A DNA stretch of 64,000 nt from Dimorphilus gyrociliatus (GCA_904063045.1 CAJFCJ010000002.1:806001-870000), one strand, 5' to 3'. Numbered from the stretch's first letter, positions 1-13,376 are shown. Made by a program: numbers and translations. Notes: generated from the sequence alone by a model not told the origin.

Positions 1-3000
1 TACCCTTGTAAACATCCGCAAACTGACCTTCACCCAAAATATCTCCCAATTTAATTTTGTTTCGATCAATTTCGTAATCTTTGTCTGTCGAGACGAAAGG
101 CTAACTCTTTTCTCTATATAATCGATGCTACTTACTACAAGGCATAGAATAATCTCCATCTTCTTCAGTTATTTCTGCATAATCGGATATATCTATTACA
201 TATTAATACAATTCATAAAATAAATATGTGACTATTAAAAACTTACGACTAGACATATGTTGAGGACTTGTTGAGTTGCTACTTTGATCTGTTGAGCCGG
301 AGGAACGATTGTACATACTCTCTCTTGGAGTAATCGGAAGACTTTCACCTGTGTTCAAGAAGCTAAAATGAAATTATCTTTGCATTTTACAACTTTTTAG
401 CATTAAAAAATTGGTTAATACATGTGTATATTAAAAACTTTTTAAACTTGACTACTGAAATAAATAAAATCTGATAAAGCTTCGAAAAAATTTTTAAACA
501 AATAATATCTATACTAAATAAGGCCATTTTATTAGAAAATAGTTTGGGTACTCGTAATTAGAATATTATCATCTGAGGTGTTTAAGGGTAATTGCATAAA
601 TAAACTATACAAAATACCTGCAGAGTCGACGGAAAGATGTCTCTTTTTAATACATTCTGAATAATATTTCTAAGTTAATTGCCTGATAGATATAATTAAT
701 GTTTTTTACCATTTCTACACCAAACTGTTTGGCCTGCCCATAATTGGCAATAGCCATCGATAAGAGAAGCAATATTTTCGGCCTCATGGAGAGAATTACA
801 GATAACATTTACAGGCTCATTTGTTCCAGCAACCTGAATTACTAAACACCCCCGATTTTCCTCTTCCAAAGTGCGAATTTTCTGAACATTCTTGAAGCTT
901 CCTATCTTCTTGGGTTTATCTGCTTTCTCAGTCATATAACTTATTCCAATAGAAGGCCCAATCAATAAAGTAAGAGATATATACAAAGGGCTACCAAAAC
1001 TACAATCGAATTTTTCTTCATCAAACTTCCACACCCTTCGCAGAAGGTCAAAAAATCGAAAAACACATTGCTCTTCTGATAAACAATGATTTTGTTTGAA
1101 AAATTTTTGTAGCATTTTTCTCATTTCTTTCGGTTTTGTACTTTCCAAAACTGTTCTGGGGAAAAACCTATTTAGTCCAATATCTTTTTCCAAGTATTCG
1201 ATATTTGATTTTTTTTCCAAAGCTGAATCATGCAAATCTTTAAAAAATCGCCTGATTTCCAAACATCCCAGGTGAACAGCAATGTCCCTATCAATTTGCT
1301 CAGCTGCCAACCTCATGTAATCATCTCTAACCTAATTAATATCAGTAAGTAAATAAAAAAACTTTTACTTATCATCATACCTGATCATAAAAGAAGTAAA
1401 ATGTGACAGGATCCTTGACAAGTAATTCTTTATAGCAATTAGGAAGGTATCGGAGACGAAGTTCATACCTGAAGATTTTTATTTTTTGTTAGTATCATAA
1501 AAGAAACAAACAAGTTAGAATTGCCTGCAATGGTTTGAAATTTCACGAAACCGCTGCTGAATTTCAAGTACAGTTAAGTCGTGTGGCAACCAAAAAATCT
1601 CAGCAACATTAATTCGCCGAAGTCTAAGAGTATAACAGCCACGAAATAATCTTGTTCCAGCAGCTATTTTCGGCAGAACCAAATTAATAACATCCTGGGA
1701 ATGTGAAAAGATATAATAATCGAACAACCAGTATGATTTATGGAATACATACAAGAACAGTGTTCTGCTCAAAGCATGGGACTGAAAAGAAACAACCATT
1801 TGGGCAGTATACTTTAAATAGGCACTTATTTTCGGGATTTGAATGCAAATACATATTATCCATAATATCCACAATTCGAACACCAAATTTATCTCCACAA
1901 GGTGGCATTCCAGAAGGCACTATAGGTGGCGATACGGGTACAGCTCGGGATGGAGGAGGTTTCGTACTCCATAAGTTGGGCCATGCGGACAACTAGAAGA
2001 AGTAAATGATGAGTTTTTGCTTCAGAGCCTAATAAGCCTAACCCTGAGAAATTTAACTCAGTGCATTTATTTGGATACTATTGAAGCTGTTTCCTTAACT
2101 TGAGACGATCTCTTTCATACAAGGAAACACAATTTTAATTGTAGAAGTATACAAAATAAACCAAGTTACAACAATGACTATAAAATAAGAATACTTATAT
2201 AAATTTCCTATGAAATAGCCTAAAAATAAAACTTTCAAGAGAGCAAAGATAGATAATCAAAAGGAATTAAGTTGCAGTGGGTTATTGATACTTCTCATCA
2301 CCCGCATAATGTAGGAACCGAAAAATGAAATTGTAACATAAATTTAATTATTTCCAATTATAGTGACTTTGCTGATGACTGCTGATGACTCAATGACCTT
2401 TAGAAACAATTACCATCGCTACAATTGATAAACTCGGGTTTTCTCATTTCGCTTGGTAGCTCGTTCAAATTAAAGGTGCTCGTAAAGAAAACAAGAATTA
2501 AACAAGGGCATTTAACAAAAACAATATGGCTGTATGAAGAAACAGGTGCAGATATTTCAGCTTATTTCCTGTTTCATCCGCAAACCTTTAGTGAAGATTT
2601 GCATTGGTATAAGTACGTTTACTACACCTACGTCTGTGGTTGCATGTGATATATTTATTAAAAATAATTTTTAAGTGACATAGAGCAAAATTTTATCGTT
2701 CGAGAGACAGAAGCAATATTCTTTAACAATACCCCTACAAATATACACTGCACTCTTAATAGCGATGATTTGTCATCACGAATTAATGCCATTAATAGCT
2801 TATGAGATATACGAAGAGAACTTTAGTATCTTTTTTTATAGAAAAGCCCCCTGAGACCAAGGCTTTCAGGAGAAAATTTCTAATTTCTTTAGGATAAATA
2901 AGTAAAAACCTCTATAAGTCTCTGTTATTATATTAAGCGATACAAAACCTCATGCACTTGAAGAGACTAACGAATAAAAATATTACTTAGAAATCAGCAG

Positions 3001-5133
3001 CAAGTTTCGCGATGGCATAAATAGATAGCTAGCTGATGCAGAGTTAGATGCAAGCCCTTAGGCTACTATTAATACAGCTTACATGGTTTCATTTATTGTG
3101 CATTTCATTTAATAAAGAATATTTTATCAATGAAATTTACAGATAATTTAAGTTACAATAACAATAACTAAAGTTTAAGGGAGCTCAAAAACCCTACTAT
3201 ATAAGAAAATTACGTAATTAAGGTAGTTAGACCAAATAGCACATAATTTTATTGATTTATTTATATTTTACTCTGAGGTAGTCAGCAAAATTATCTTTGA
3301 AGGAATTTTAATGTAATCGATTTTTTCTGAGCATCAGAGTTGAAAGAGCACTTAAAATTTTACACTGTTAAATGGAGTAGAGCAGTGATTGTAACAAGGA
3401 AAGGATGAATAAGGAGCAATAAGTTGTAAATAATGACTATAGTGAATTTGCGTGCACAATACAGCTCAATCATGTCTTTGAAAACGGCTTATCCAAGTGG
3501 TTGTCTAAAAAAACAATTTTATTGCGAGTATGATTCTAGACAGCAAATAACAAATATGTACAATATAGCATAAGGATTCAAGGCAATTATGACGGGTTTA
3601 TTTTATCGTTGTATGCCATCGCCGAATCATAATGCCCTTAATACAAATGGTCTGCACATTGTAAAGGACGTTTTTGCTTTAACTCTCTGGACTAGAAAAG
3701 CATCATCATCTAAATTTTTGTGGGAAGCTGGAAGCAATTACTATTCCTGGGAATGTAATGAACAAATGGGCAAAACACGAGCGTCAGCTCCTGACAGACT
3801 ATACGCCTATAATGAAATAAACAACTGATGGATGATGTGCAAGTTTTGTAGCGTTCATCGACTCGTTTCTAGGCTAGTGCTTAGTCGAATAACCCACTTT
3901 AATGCTATGACTCAATAATAGACAAGCGATTAGGACACATCGTGGGATATTAATAACGATAGATTCTACATCACCTCATAATGATTGGTGTTGTAATGAT
4001 GACATATTTCCTAAAGATTCCTAGTCAGATTCACCGCAAATCAATAACTACCGTAAACAAAGAAGCCAACAATATTTCGAGGAAAAAACAAACCTTGTCT
4101 TCCTTATGTTAAAATAAGATTCATTGTATGTAAATTGTGTTCAGTTTAGGTCTTCTCCAAGAAAATTTTTCTTGTCAATCAGAAAATTTAGTCAGAAAAT
4201 CTTCAGTCAATTTTAAAAGAGAGAAATTTAATAGGAATCTAAAATCTTTATTATCGCTCGCTTAGTATATTTATCCTCTCTTCGCTGCTGAAGATTTCCT
4301 TTTATAATGATTGATTACTAGAGATGTTAGGAACATCATATTTTCATTTTAGTATGATTAGAATAAATTTTATTATAGGAGACTTTAAAACTAAATTATA
4401 TTATAGTGTCAAAATATTAATTAATTTTTAATCCTTCTCAATATATCATGTTAACACTAGTTCAATCAGAATATGGTATGGATAACTTTGGAGAATGGTT
4501 TCAAAAGAATTGAGTATTATTTGCAATTCATGATCTAAAACATATGGGAGCTAAATAGATAAATTTGATAATAAACCTTTTATCGGAAGGACGACGGTCA
4601 ATCATTTACACAATTTTCTCATTGTTCTATTTCGGAGTTAGTTATTAAAAATTCATAACCAGTAGCATCTGTTTTCTATCGGTTACAAAATAGGGCTATC
4701 TTTATATCTTAATGAGTCAAATTAAGAGATAAATAACCTGCTAGGTCAAATATATTTGCAAGTGTTTTCGGTATCTATGATATATGGATATATGATATAT
4801 GTAATAAAACAGTATTATTTTTTGTATTTGAAACAGCGATCTCAATGCATGTCTTCCACTCGTCTAGTATCCTATCATATGCTTCACGATAGAATAGAAT
4901 AGTGCTAGAGATCATATATATTAATTTAACAACGTAAACTTTTCCTTAATGACCCTGTTAATTTACATATACACAAATATATATTATCAAAAGAATATTT
5001 CTCTTAATATAAGACTAAAAACTTAAATGCAAAATTTAATACTCACTCTGCGACTATTTTTTCTTCTGGATGAGCCTTGAGAACAAGTGGATGCAGAAGA
5101 TATACTGTCCTCGCTTGTCGAGCTTCTTCTCAT
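1..5133 (-). CDS. Fak: Focal adhesion kinase (FAK), N-terminal part, 3' end outside window
   Basis: Non-receptor tyrosine kinase that signals from integrin adhesions. Exons in coding order: 5133-5047 (tentative), 1992-1753, 1694-1525, 1468-1381, 1331-710, 656-618, 348-247, 192-136, 84-1; every junction from 1992 onward keeps reading phase. Exons 1992-710 encode a FERM domain: the stretches YELRLRYLP, LGCLEIRRFF, ALEKKSN and LIDGYCQL align with FAK proteins. Exon 192-136 carries SDYAEI, the counterpart of the Tyr397 autophosphorylation/Src-docking site. Exon 84-1 starts the kinase domain with the glycine loop LGEGQFADVYKG and runs off the left edge. The FERM-kinase linker is Ser/Thr-rich. One junction (1525/1524) uses a GC donor. 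FAK versus its paralogue PYK2 is not separable here, but insects are known to have a single FAK-family gene. Confidence 0.93.
1993..5046 (-). other. Long first intron of Fak
   Basis: AT-rich DNA with scattered short open frames on both strands (for example 3589-3828 on +) that show no recognisable domain. I see no convincing exon, RNA gene or mobile element in it. It would be the first intron if the exon at 5047-5133 is right. Confidence 0.4.
5047..5133 (-). CDS. Fak: Candidate first coding exon of Fak
   Basis: An ATG at 5133 opens 29 codons of Ser/Arg-rich sequence (begins MRRSSTSEDS) and ends at 5047 before a strong GTGAGT donor in phase 0. The next recognised Fak exon starts at 1992 in phase 0 after a good acceptor (TTCTTCTAG). 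An in-frame TGA lies 24 bases upstream of the ATG, so this is a plausible start. FAK N-termini before the FERM domain are poorly conserved, so similarity cannot confirm it. The implied intron is 3.05 kb. Confidence 0.45.
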
Positions 5134-5169
5134 TGTTAAAACCGCTTTCGTTAATCAAGAAAAAAAGAA

Positions 5170-5235
5170 GACGTCAGACTCATTAAGCCTTTACTTCTTT
5201 CAAGACGTCATGGTAATTTCGCCTTGCTTGACGTC
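5170..5235. promoter_or_regulatory. Cluster of three CRE-like GACGTC palindromes upstream of Fak ATG
   Basis: GACGTC occurs at 5170-5175, 5204-5209 and 5230-5235, each extended by one base to the 7-mer TGACGTC or GACGTCA on one strand. The cluster lies 37-102 bp upstream of the proposed Fak start codon, where a proximal promoter or 5' UTR is expected. CREB/ATF bZIP proteins bind this core; binding here is inferred. Confidence 0.4.
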
Positions 5236-8200
5236 TCAATCTTTCAACAAAAACACTAGGGCTAGTTACGTTTTCATTTAAAAGTATACTCGGCGGATGC
5301 TATAACTCTTTCGGAACTCTTTTATCCAAAAATTCAATAATAAACTGTAAAAAATCATCCGGACAGAGTTTACACAACGTCTTACGACGGATTTCCCGAG
5401 CGAATAGTCCTGTTAAGTGTCTTATTACTCAGTATGTAAATCAATATTTATATGAAGTGTCCAAATGCCGTTGAAATCAGTTTTATAATATAAAACTCCA
5501 AAAATCTTGTTGTGATTAAATAAACCAGTCTGAATTTACACAAGGCTACCAATAAAACTTTAACAAAAATTTGCAAATATCCAATATTATAAAGTACATA
5601 AAAATGGGCTCAATTCCTGTGTATATAAAAGATAGCAGGTAAAAAGTATATCCGAGGTTGTAAAATTGCTGTATATTTTCCAAATCCTACTGCAATGTGC
5701 GGCGCACGTGCTAGAATGTTTATTTCATCGACAAAGTCGCCCTCTACCGAGAATGAATCAATTGTGAAAGATTGATCAATGAAGTTTCATGTAACTCTTT
5801 GCTTCTTGCTAATTTCCATAAATGCTTCAACTTCAGAAAAATTACTTTAATGATGAGTCTAAATCCTTTCTGTTCAACTATGAATGTACTTGTAAAAATT
5901 TTTGCATATGAAACTGCCTGGTTCAATTGCAAAGCGGTAGGAAAACAAACTCAGTGAACTTTAACTGTTTGAGACTTGATAATCAATGACTCCCTGCATC
6001 TAATTTCGGCATAGAGTAGAAAATAATATGTGTGTACAAACTAAGTTCCTTTTATGTGTACGCATTGTCACCGCAGAGTATCTCTCAAGCAAATATTCGA
6101 ACGACACTGCGCATATTTTAAGAGTCACACAGCTGATGAAAATGCATTTAACAAGAGCACGAATGTTTGCTCAAGTATTAATTTAAGGGATTATAGCGTT
6201 ATGAAAGATAAACACAAAGCTTAGCTATTCCAATCTAATATCCATAACTATTTATCAACTTATTCTTGGAAAAGAAACAACATGCATGATTCTGGCTAAT
6301 AATTTATGCAAATTGTATCGTACACACCCTTTAAATTTTTTATAACGTGCAAATTAACGTCTGATACTTACCAATCTTCTAAAATCTTTACAATCATATA
6401 TTTCTGTAATTTCCCTACAAGGTATTACTTAACATTCATATTTGCATTGTAACAGTCGCTAGATGTCCACAGTTGCAGAAATGTTTGATACACTCCATTA
6501 TGACAACGAAGTTTATAGTTATATCCCTGGAGATGGCGCTGTATTACCTTTTCCACCTTCGATATTCAATCGAACTATTGGCACTTGAGTATTCCATTTA
6601 TAATAGATAAACGCAAAAAGTGATTAAATTTTATCCTGATAAATAGGTGTGTTTGAGAGCGAATTGATATTTCAATGGAAGAAAGACAATAATCATCTCT
6701 AATACCATATACTGTATATTAGGAATATTAATTACATTTGATAAATATTTAGAGTTTTCTATCTTGTAATTCCTATAATCATATTTTCTATTATTGAGAT
6801 TTATTATAATTAACGATTGTTGTATATACCTAAATTGTTATTATGAATAATTTATGAACTCGTATATATATATGTCTTTTTGCCATATGTTCAGAAGTTT
6901 TTATTTATTAATTTGGCATTATTTGTCATTTTAATAATTCTTAACACTTGTTACTAGAAAAATATATGTAAAAGTTAATCTGTTCAAAGTAACTCATGAA
7001 ACTTGAACATTTTTCTTCTCAATTAATTTAAAGTTAGTCGTTCTTATTAATAAAAATATGGTCTTTGAAAACATGTCTCTTTTAGCTATGTAGAAGTAGT
7101 TTTAAGTCCTACTTTCTTGAATATAAAAAGTTTAAAATAAACTAAAAAATATGTTAAAAAAGTACATAAATAATTCATATGTCGTGATTATATTCAGACT
7201 GCTATTATTTCTATACATTTCTATGAGCTTTGAATTCTATCTATAGTTATGAAGTGCAAATATGATTAACAAGAGTAAATCAAATAAATAAATTCAATCT
7301 TTGATCAAAAGTTATGCTAAATTTATTTCTGATTCCTATTATTTAGTATAGGATACTATTCTTTTTAGTATAATAGATATATTGAATTCACAAACATTTT
7401 GCAGTTACCATTCAACTGATTATTGGAATATAAAACGGAAATTTTATGCTTTATTACTTAAATTATTTATGAATGTATAAGTCTAATTTAAATTAAATTA
7501 ATTCATTTATCCTTTTAAGTAGTTAAACTATTCAAATAAAAAATAATTTCAAAACAAAGATAGATTTATTACACTCACACAGTCAATCCTTGTTGACAGG
7601 TGCATGTTTTCTCTTGATACTTTAAAGGAAATATATTCTAGAAACATAAGAAATATTCTCAAGACTCTATATTTGTCGTTTCTAATATATTCTGTGGTCT
7701 TGGGAGACTATACCAATCAACAAACTAGTCGTTGCTTTGCATAGTCATAGCAACAACTTTGCTTAACCAGCAAAAAAAAGTAAAGTCGTTTTTGTTTTAA
7801 AGTAGAAGACATTTAATAGACTTTCTACTAATATCTGAATTTATTTAAATAACTCGCACTAACTTCAGCTATCTTTCTGCCGAATTGAATGATCTAAATT
7901 ATGCAAACACATCTTTAGTGTATCATTTTCACTTGATTCAAGCTTCATTAAATAAATCATTTCTTTTTAGCAAGTTTGCTCTTTTTGTGAAAATTTTTGC
8001 ATTTGTGTAACTTTAGCAATACCTGTACAAACCTTACCTAATTAACCATTTCTATATATTGATTATAAGTCTAAGCATCTCCAGCTCTTACGGTGTTTTT
8101 CTTTAGCAAATATAATTTGAGCGGTTCCTGTCAATATATTGAATATACTTCATGAACCGTCTTTGTGACCTTTGGAAATAAAAAATGAAAGCTGTAAAAA

Positions 8201-8257
8201 ATTTTAAGAAATAAAATATATGATGTTGATAAAAAATATTTCAACAAGAAGAACAAT
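5236..8257. other. Intergenic region between Fak 5' end and receptor 3' end
   Basis: About 3 kb of AT-rich sequence. I find no recognisable coding exon, RNA gene or transposon. The only items noted are the CTCF-like motif at 6526 and short frames (for example 5744-5957) with no domain. Confidence 0.4.
6526..6539 (+). promoter_or_regulatory. CTCF-like motif
   Basis: CCTGGAGATGGCGC matches the consensus CCASYAGRKGGCRS at 12 of 14 positions. It lies between Fak and the receptor gene, in the opposite orientation to the similar motif at 10877. Occupancy is unproven. Confidence 0.25.
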
Positions 8258-8263
8258 TTTATT
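8258..8263 (-). terminator. Poly(A) signal AATAAA for receptor gene
   Basis: AATAAA on the minus strand, 108 nt past the stop codon at 8371. It is the first canonical signal downstream of the receptor. Confidence 0.5.
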
Positions 8264-8370
8264 AAGAAATTTTATATGTAAATGTTATTAACATTTTTCA
8301 GAACTGATTTTTATTTACACAAACGTACATGAAAAAGATGAACTGAAAATATTGTAAATATTGCACTAAA

Positions 8371-9630
8371 TTAGTATCTTCTATAACTTTTTGTTCGTCT
8401 TTCTACTGTTTGACCTTCGTCCGAGCTAGAATCTCTTACATTTTGCTGGTTCTTCTTTACAAAAGTGTAAGTAATAAAATTAAACAAGCCACCCAAATTA
8501 CTGAAAGTCGATACAACGGCTACCCAAAATACTGGTTGAACTTCCACAAACCCATGGATGGCGTACCCTATGTACGCCCACCACTGAGCTAAATGAATGG
8601 TAAGAAGTTAGTTTTGAAGATGTAATAGACGATCAAATATTACCGATATAAACAGCAACGAATAGCATCATAACTTTGGCCGTCCTGTGGTATTTTGCTT
8701 GAGAAGTAGTGGTAGCCATAGAAGCGCTAACTCTTTTAATTTTCATCCATACCAAACCATAATTGATAATATTGGAAAAGAAGACTGTAATAAAGGCGGC
8801 AGCAACAATTATACTGAGTACCTTTTCACCGGGTTTTCTTTTATCCAAGAAACACCTATTCGTACAGTTATTTATTTAGTATAGTATTCACAAGTCTTTC
8901 TTATAACGTTTAATTAGTAATGATATGTTGACTGAATCTGCATTGCTGCATTTCGCAGGTAAACAGTAACTCTAGTTAAGTTTGTTATAAATTCTACACA
9001 ATAAATTAAGCCTACCATGCTCCACTAGGGCCCCAATGATTTGAAATCGCAACTCCTAGACTTATTGAGAATGGGATTCCATAGGCGTATAGTAGAAGCT
9101 TCCAGTCGTATTTTCCAAGCTCTACTTTTATTTCTTTAACAACCATCATGAAGGCGTTGAAGGCGGTAAAAACGACAATCAAACTCTGAGAAAAGACAAA
9201 GAGATTGAGAATAGAAGCAAAAATAGCGCAAGGTATATCTGGAGGATGATACGAAATAGCCAACATCCATGTATGATCTATTATGTGATTTAAGCAATAT
9301 CCTAAATCAGAAATTGTCAAATAGAACACTAGTCTCTCTCCGATTGGTCGGGTGAAAACGGTCCTTTCCTTTTTCATTAAACTTACTTGAGTAAAAATAC
9401 TAAGTGACAGTGATAGACCTAAGCTGCAATATTTTTAAACTTTAAGCATGAAATAATAAGACGATCAAGGGTTTATAAATTGAGTTCTTTACAATAAAAA
9501 TTAAATAAATAAGAGAAATCTTTTTATCAAACCTTACAAGACCAATAATATGCAGTACATAAAATTCGGCTCCAGGATACCCCATAACGGGAACAGTTGG
9601 ATCATTTGAGGCCGTAGTGGTTGATTGCAT
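8371..9630 (-). CDS. Seven-transmembrane receptor, cAMP-receptor-like / GPR157-like
   Basis: Plasma-membrane G-protein-coupled receptor; ligand unknown. Exons 9630-9533, 9423-9016, 8855-8644 and 8588-8371 join in phase to give 311 residues. Seven hydrophobic segments are visible in order, ending with a TM7 containing NLGGLFNFITYTF, followed by a charged Ser/Arg-rich tail of about 30 residues. A TM2 with LTISDLGY, a Cys at the start of TM3 and a Trp-Cys in extracellular loop 2 give the layout of the small family linking Dictyostelium cAMP receptors and animal GPR157. There is no signal peptide and the N-terminus is short. The first donor is AAG|GTTTGA, chosen because it alone restores phase into the TM1 continuation. 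Family assignment is moderate; receptor topology is firm. Confidence 0.8.
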
Positions 9631-12600
9631 GACTAGAGAAGCGTCGAATGAAATAAAGCGCGAGGCAGTGTTGCGCCTGTTCGATTATGATAACATGTAT
9701 ATTCTTGTTCCGCAGTTAAATGTTATCTAGTTACTTCTTCTTAAGTTGTAGAAAGTAAGTGCTAATTGTTTTTTTTATTTATCGTCTTAAATATAGCACT
9801 GTACATACTAAAACATTCGATTAATATTCTTTGTAAACTTATGTATGGTAGGTTTTCGACATCGCTTTCATTATTTTTATTATAAACAGTGTGCAGTCAA
9901 TAAAATATTTTCATGTTGACTATTTGCTTATCCTTTCCTTTAATTTGATTCAAACGATTAACGATGAGATCTCTTTATCAAACATATTTTATCACCTATT
10001 CATAATTGATTTGTATTTTCAAAGAGTGAAAATTGATGGCAAGATCAATGAAGAGAATTCCGGAAGATATTTTAATAAATACAACTTGTTGTTAGGCTTT
10101 AGTTTGTTTATTAATGTTTTTTCTATTTTTACCTTTAAAAAAGTGTTTCTTAACATAGAAAGACATGAATCATTTAGTTAATGGAATAGTTTTATTTCTA
10201 AAAATCAATTTTTAAACTTTTATATAAATTGAAAATGGTCATCTACGATATATTTACAATTTAGCTAAAATGAGAAGTGGTTACGAAACTGCAAGAGCGT
10301 CATTTTTTTATAGAAAGTAATAGAATTTCACTTGTAGCTAATACAAAAGTAAGTCAACGTTTTAATAAATGTAATTTTGACAAATCAAAACTTCTTTAGC
10401 AACTACCCAATTTATTTATATTCCGGAACAAACTTTTAATTTCCTTTCTGACTTAATTATAACATCAAGTAAATATTACACAGAAAAATAGTTATTTCTT
10501 TAAAATGAGAATTAATGCTCCTTATATCAGTTTAAAGCCTGTCAAAATTTTTAAGAGCTCTTAACTCTTCAAGGAAAACTGAATAGACTAATATTCCTGC
10601 TTAAAAAAATAAATATTGTTGTAATGTTAGCCATGAAAAAATATAGATGATAAATTTTGATACTTCTAACAAATTTTTCAGATTAATAAAGCAAAAAAAG
10701 TAAAGTTAATCCTGCTTGTAGGAAGTCAATATTATCTATTTATTTAAAATTAGAAACATTTAAAGAATATTAACGATTTTGAAGCGCCATCTAAAGACGT
10801 ATGCAGTAACAATTTGCGATTACTGTTTCTATCCTCTGAATGAATTTAACGATTCCTGAGAAAAGTATGTTATTGTGCGCCATCTTCTGGTTAAAAAACA
10901 AAATAATTAAAATTCCTAAACAGAATTATTTTGCAGCTCAATATTTTTAGCTAATTTAACAATGTTTTTCTTCATAACATCATCAGTATTACAATAAATA
11001 AAACGACCTTGAATCTTAACAAAGAAAGTTAAGAAAAGAGCGTTACGTTTTAAAGAAGCTATTAAATGCTGTTAGTGAGAGTCCTTCTGCTTTTTTAAAG
11101 GACCGTACAGGATTGTTATGCTGCTCGGCGTTGTGTTGTATTGCAACAGCTAATGTGCTTTCTCGGTCTTCATTTATTAACAGCACTTAGAGAGAGCAAC
11201 GTTGAGCTTTTCTTAAAATATATATTTCTCTCATAGAACAGCAGACGGCCTAATGAAATGTTACTGTTGATGCATCTGATGCTAATTTTTTAAAACGCTT
11301 TCAGCTTAATGCGTTTATTATGTGATGCGTATACGAAATGTGCGTATGTAATAATATTTCTATTGTTATCTGATTCGACAGATTCCTTTTTTTATGCAAT
11401 TAATATAACCGGCGTGTGCGAATATGAGCTGATGGTATTTTTATTATATTATAGTGATTTCCTGAATTTTATTACATATGCGAAAAGGATTCTTACAAAT
11501 AGATGAAAAGTAAATTAATACATAAATAGGGTCTAGTCAGCCAATTGGTAAATATCCAAATTAAAAGCTCTTTGTTTGGGATTGTATTTGTGTTTAACGC
11601 TTATATTAATATAGAATATTAAAAACAGATGGAATGTTCAGTAGTATCATCTTCAACACAAGGATTCAATTCTATAATATTTATGCTTGCAAATGTAATA
11701 AATATACAATTTAATATAATAAATATAATGTAATACATATACACTTTAATGAAAAAGAAGTGAAGTGTATCAAGGCGGCGGCGTGTCATTGTTCAAATAA
11801 AATTAATTGCACGAGCCAGTAGATTATGTTTGCAAGGCGTTTTCCTATACAAATGGTTGTTTGCAGTCGTAATTAGATGTTTGTTTTCAATTTATTAAAT
11901 GCCAGTATCGTGAGTGGCGGCTGCTTTTTGCTTAGACAAGCCATTATTTGAGGCCTATTCTGACATCTACGCATGAACTGAGAGTTAACTGTCTTGAGTG
12001 ATTACATAAAGTTTAAATAAATAATTTTGAATCAAGTCAAAAGAAGATAAATTAAAATGTAGAAATTATTTTTTGAAATGTATATGTGGAGACGTTTATT
12101 GAATCAAATAGCTATTAAAATATGCAAGAGATATTGTTCATGCTGAATTACGTTTGTTTCCTATATTTTCTCATACTAATAAATAATTTGCAGTTGGGCA
12201 AGAAAAGAAAATTTTAGTTATTTTATGCAATGTATATGTATATCTCAAATAGCTTCTCTGTTATTCATTGCGGTTCCGTAAGTATCTATCATTCTAGAGG
12301 ATTCTGGGGAAAAGTAAGAAAAAGTTTGTAAATATTTCATTCATTTATATTTACAAGTAGAATTAATATCGATTAGGCAGATCAATATCAGCGCAAATTG
12401 TCAGACTAATGAAATTGTGACATTCATGAATATAGAATTTCGTCAGTCGTTTCTCCTGTTTATACGCTTAAACTGGCAGTTAATGTATAATGTATATAGA
12501 AAGTTGAGAAACTTGAGATAGAGAAAAGAGAGCCTATTACGGTGGCAGACATTTAGCAAGTGGAATAGAGCATTAATGGCTCTGTCAATCACGGCTGCTA

Positions 12601-13262
12601 TATACGAATCCGAATTTCTTTGTTATGCAATATTCCTCAGCAATAAAAAGCGCGGCGTGATAGAGCGTTTCAATTATCCTAAAATGACTGTAGCACAATT
12701 TAAATTGACACATAAGGCGAAAGCAATCATTTGCTAAGTATACTATTTCAGAGAACGCACTTATGTTAATTCTTTATTCGCTTTTTCTTCTCCAGATTTA
12801 GCACTTAGTGTCATCTGTGAGAATGCACCTTTTGTGGATTGTTGCCGAAGAAAGCATTTGCGAGCTTTGATGTTTGCTTGGCTTAATTCACTCAGTCAAA
12901 CCGACGTTTTTGCGTGCACTGTGTGGCTGGAGGCTAGTAAAATTACGCTGAAACACAACTCCGCATCCTCAGGTCAATAGATGATTGCGGGAATATTTTT
13001 TTATGTTAGTCTTTGAAAATAGAAGATTTTCCTGTTTTTATAATGCGTGCACCGCTATACATGTTTTGCTTACGATAAACGCCAGTGATACCCGTTTTTC
13101 CATATCTCTGTTTATTATGCCGTGCATATATATACGTAATATTATAGCTTTTTGCAAAGGTGTTTTTTGCTCTAAAGTATGTTTGATTATAGGTGAAAAT
13201 AAATTTACATTGTATATGCTATATTTTACATAAAAATTATAAATATTTTTATATACAGACAG

Positions 13263-13263
<1 letters not shown>
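9631..13263. other. Intergenic region between receptor and LIM-only gene
   Basis: About 3.6 kb, mostly AT-rich. The frame at 9891-10181 (+) is low-complexity and matches nothing I know. From about 11770 to 13000 there are islands with more CG and clustered homeodomain-type TAATTA or ATTA words, which could be 3' regulatory DNA of the LIM-only gene. No RNA gene or transposon recognised. Confidence 0.4.
10877..10890 (-). promoter_or_regulatory. CTCF-like motif
   Basis: On the minus strand CCAGAAGATGGCGC matches CCASYAGRKGGCRS at 13 of 14 positions. A weaker relative (11 of 14) lies at 10784-10797 in the same orientation. Confidence 0.3.
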
Positions 13264-13305
<42 letters not shown>

Positions 13306-13339
13306 ATATATGCATATATATATATATATACATGTATAT

Positions 13340-13376
<37 letters not shown>

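Noticed and set aside
3589-3828. 79-codon frame on + inside the Fak intron
   Set aside because: No recognisable domain or supporting signals, and it lies opposite an intron; cannot be supported as a gene.
9891-10181. 96-codon frame on + in AT-rich intergenic DNA
   Set aside because: Phe/Ile/Leu/Asn-rich composition expected of AT-rich DNA; no splice partner or known motif.
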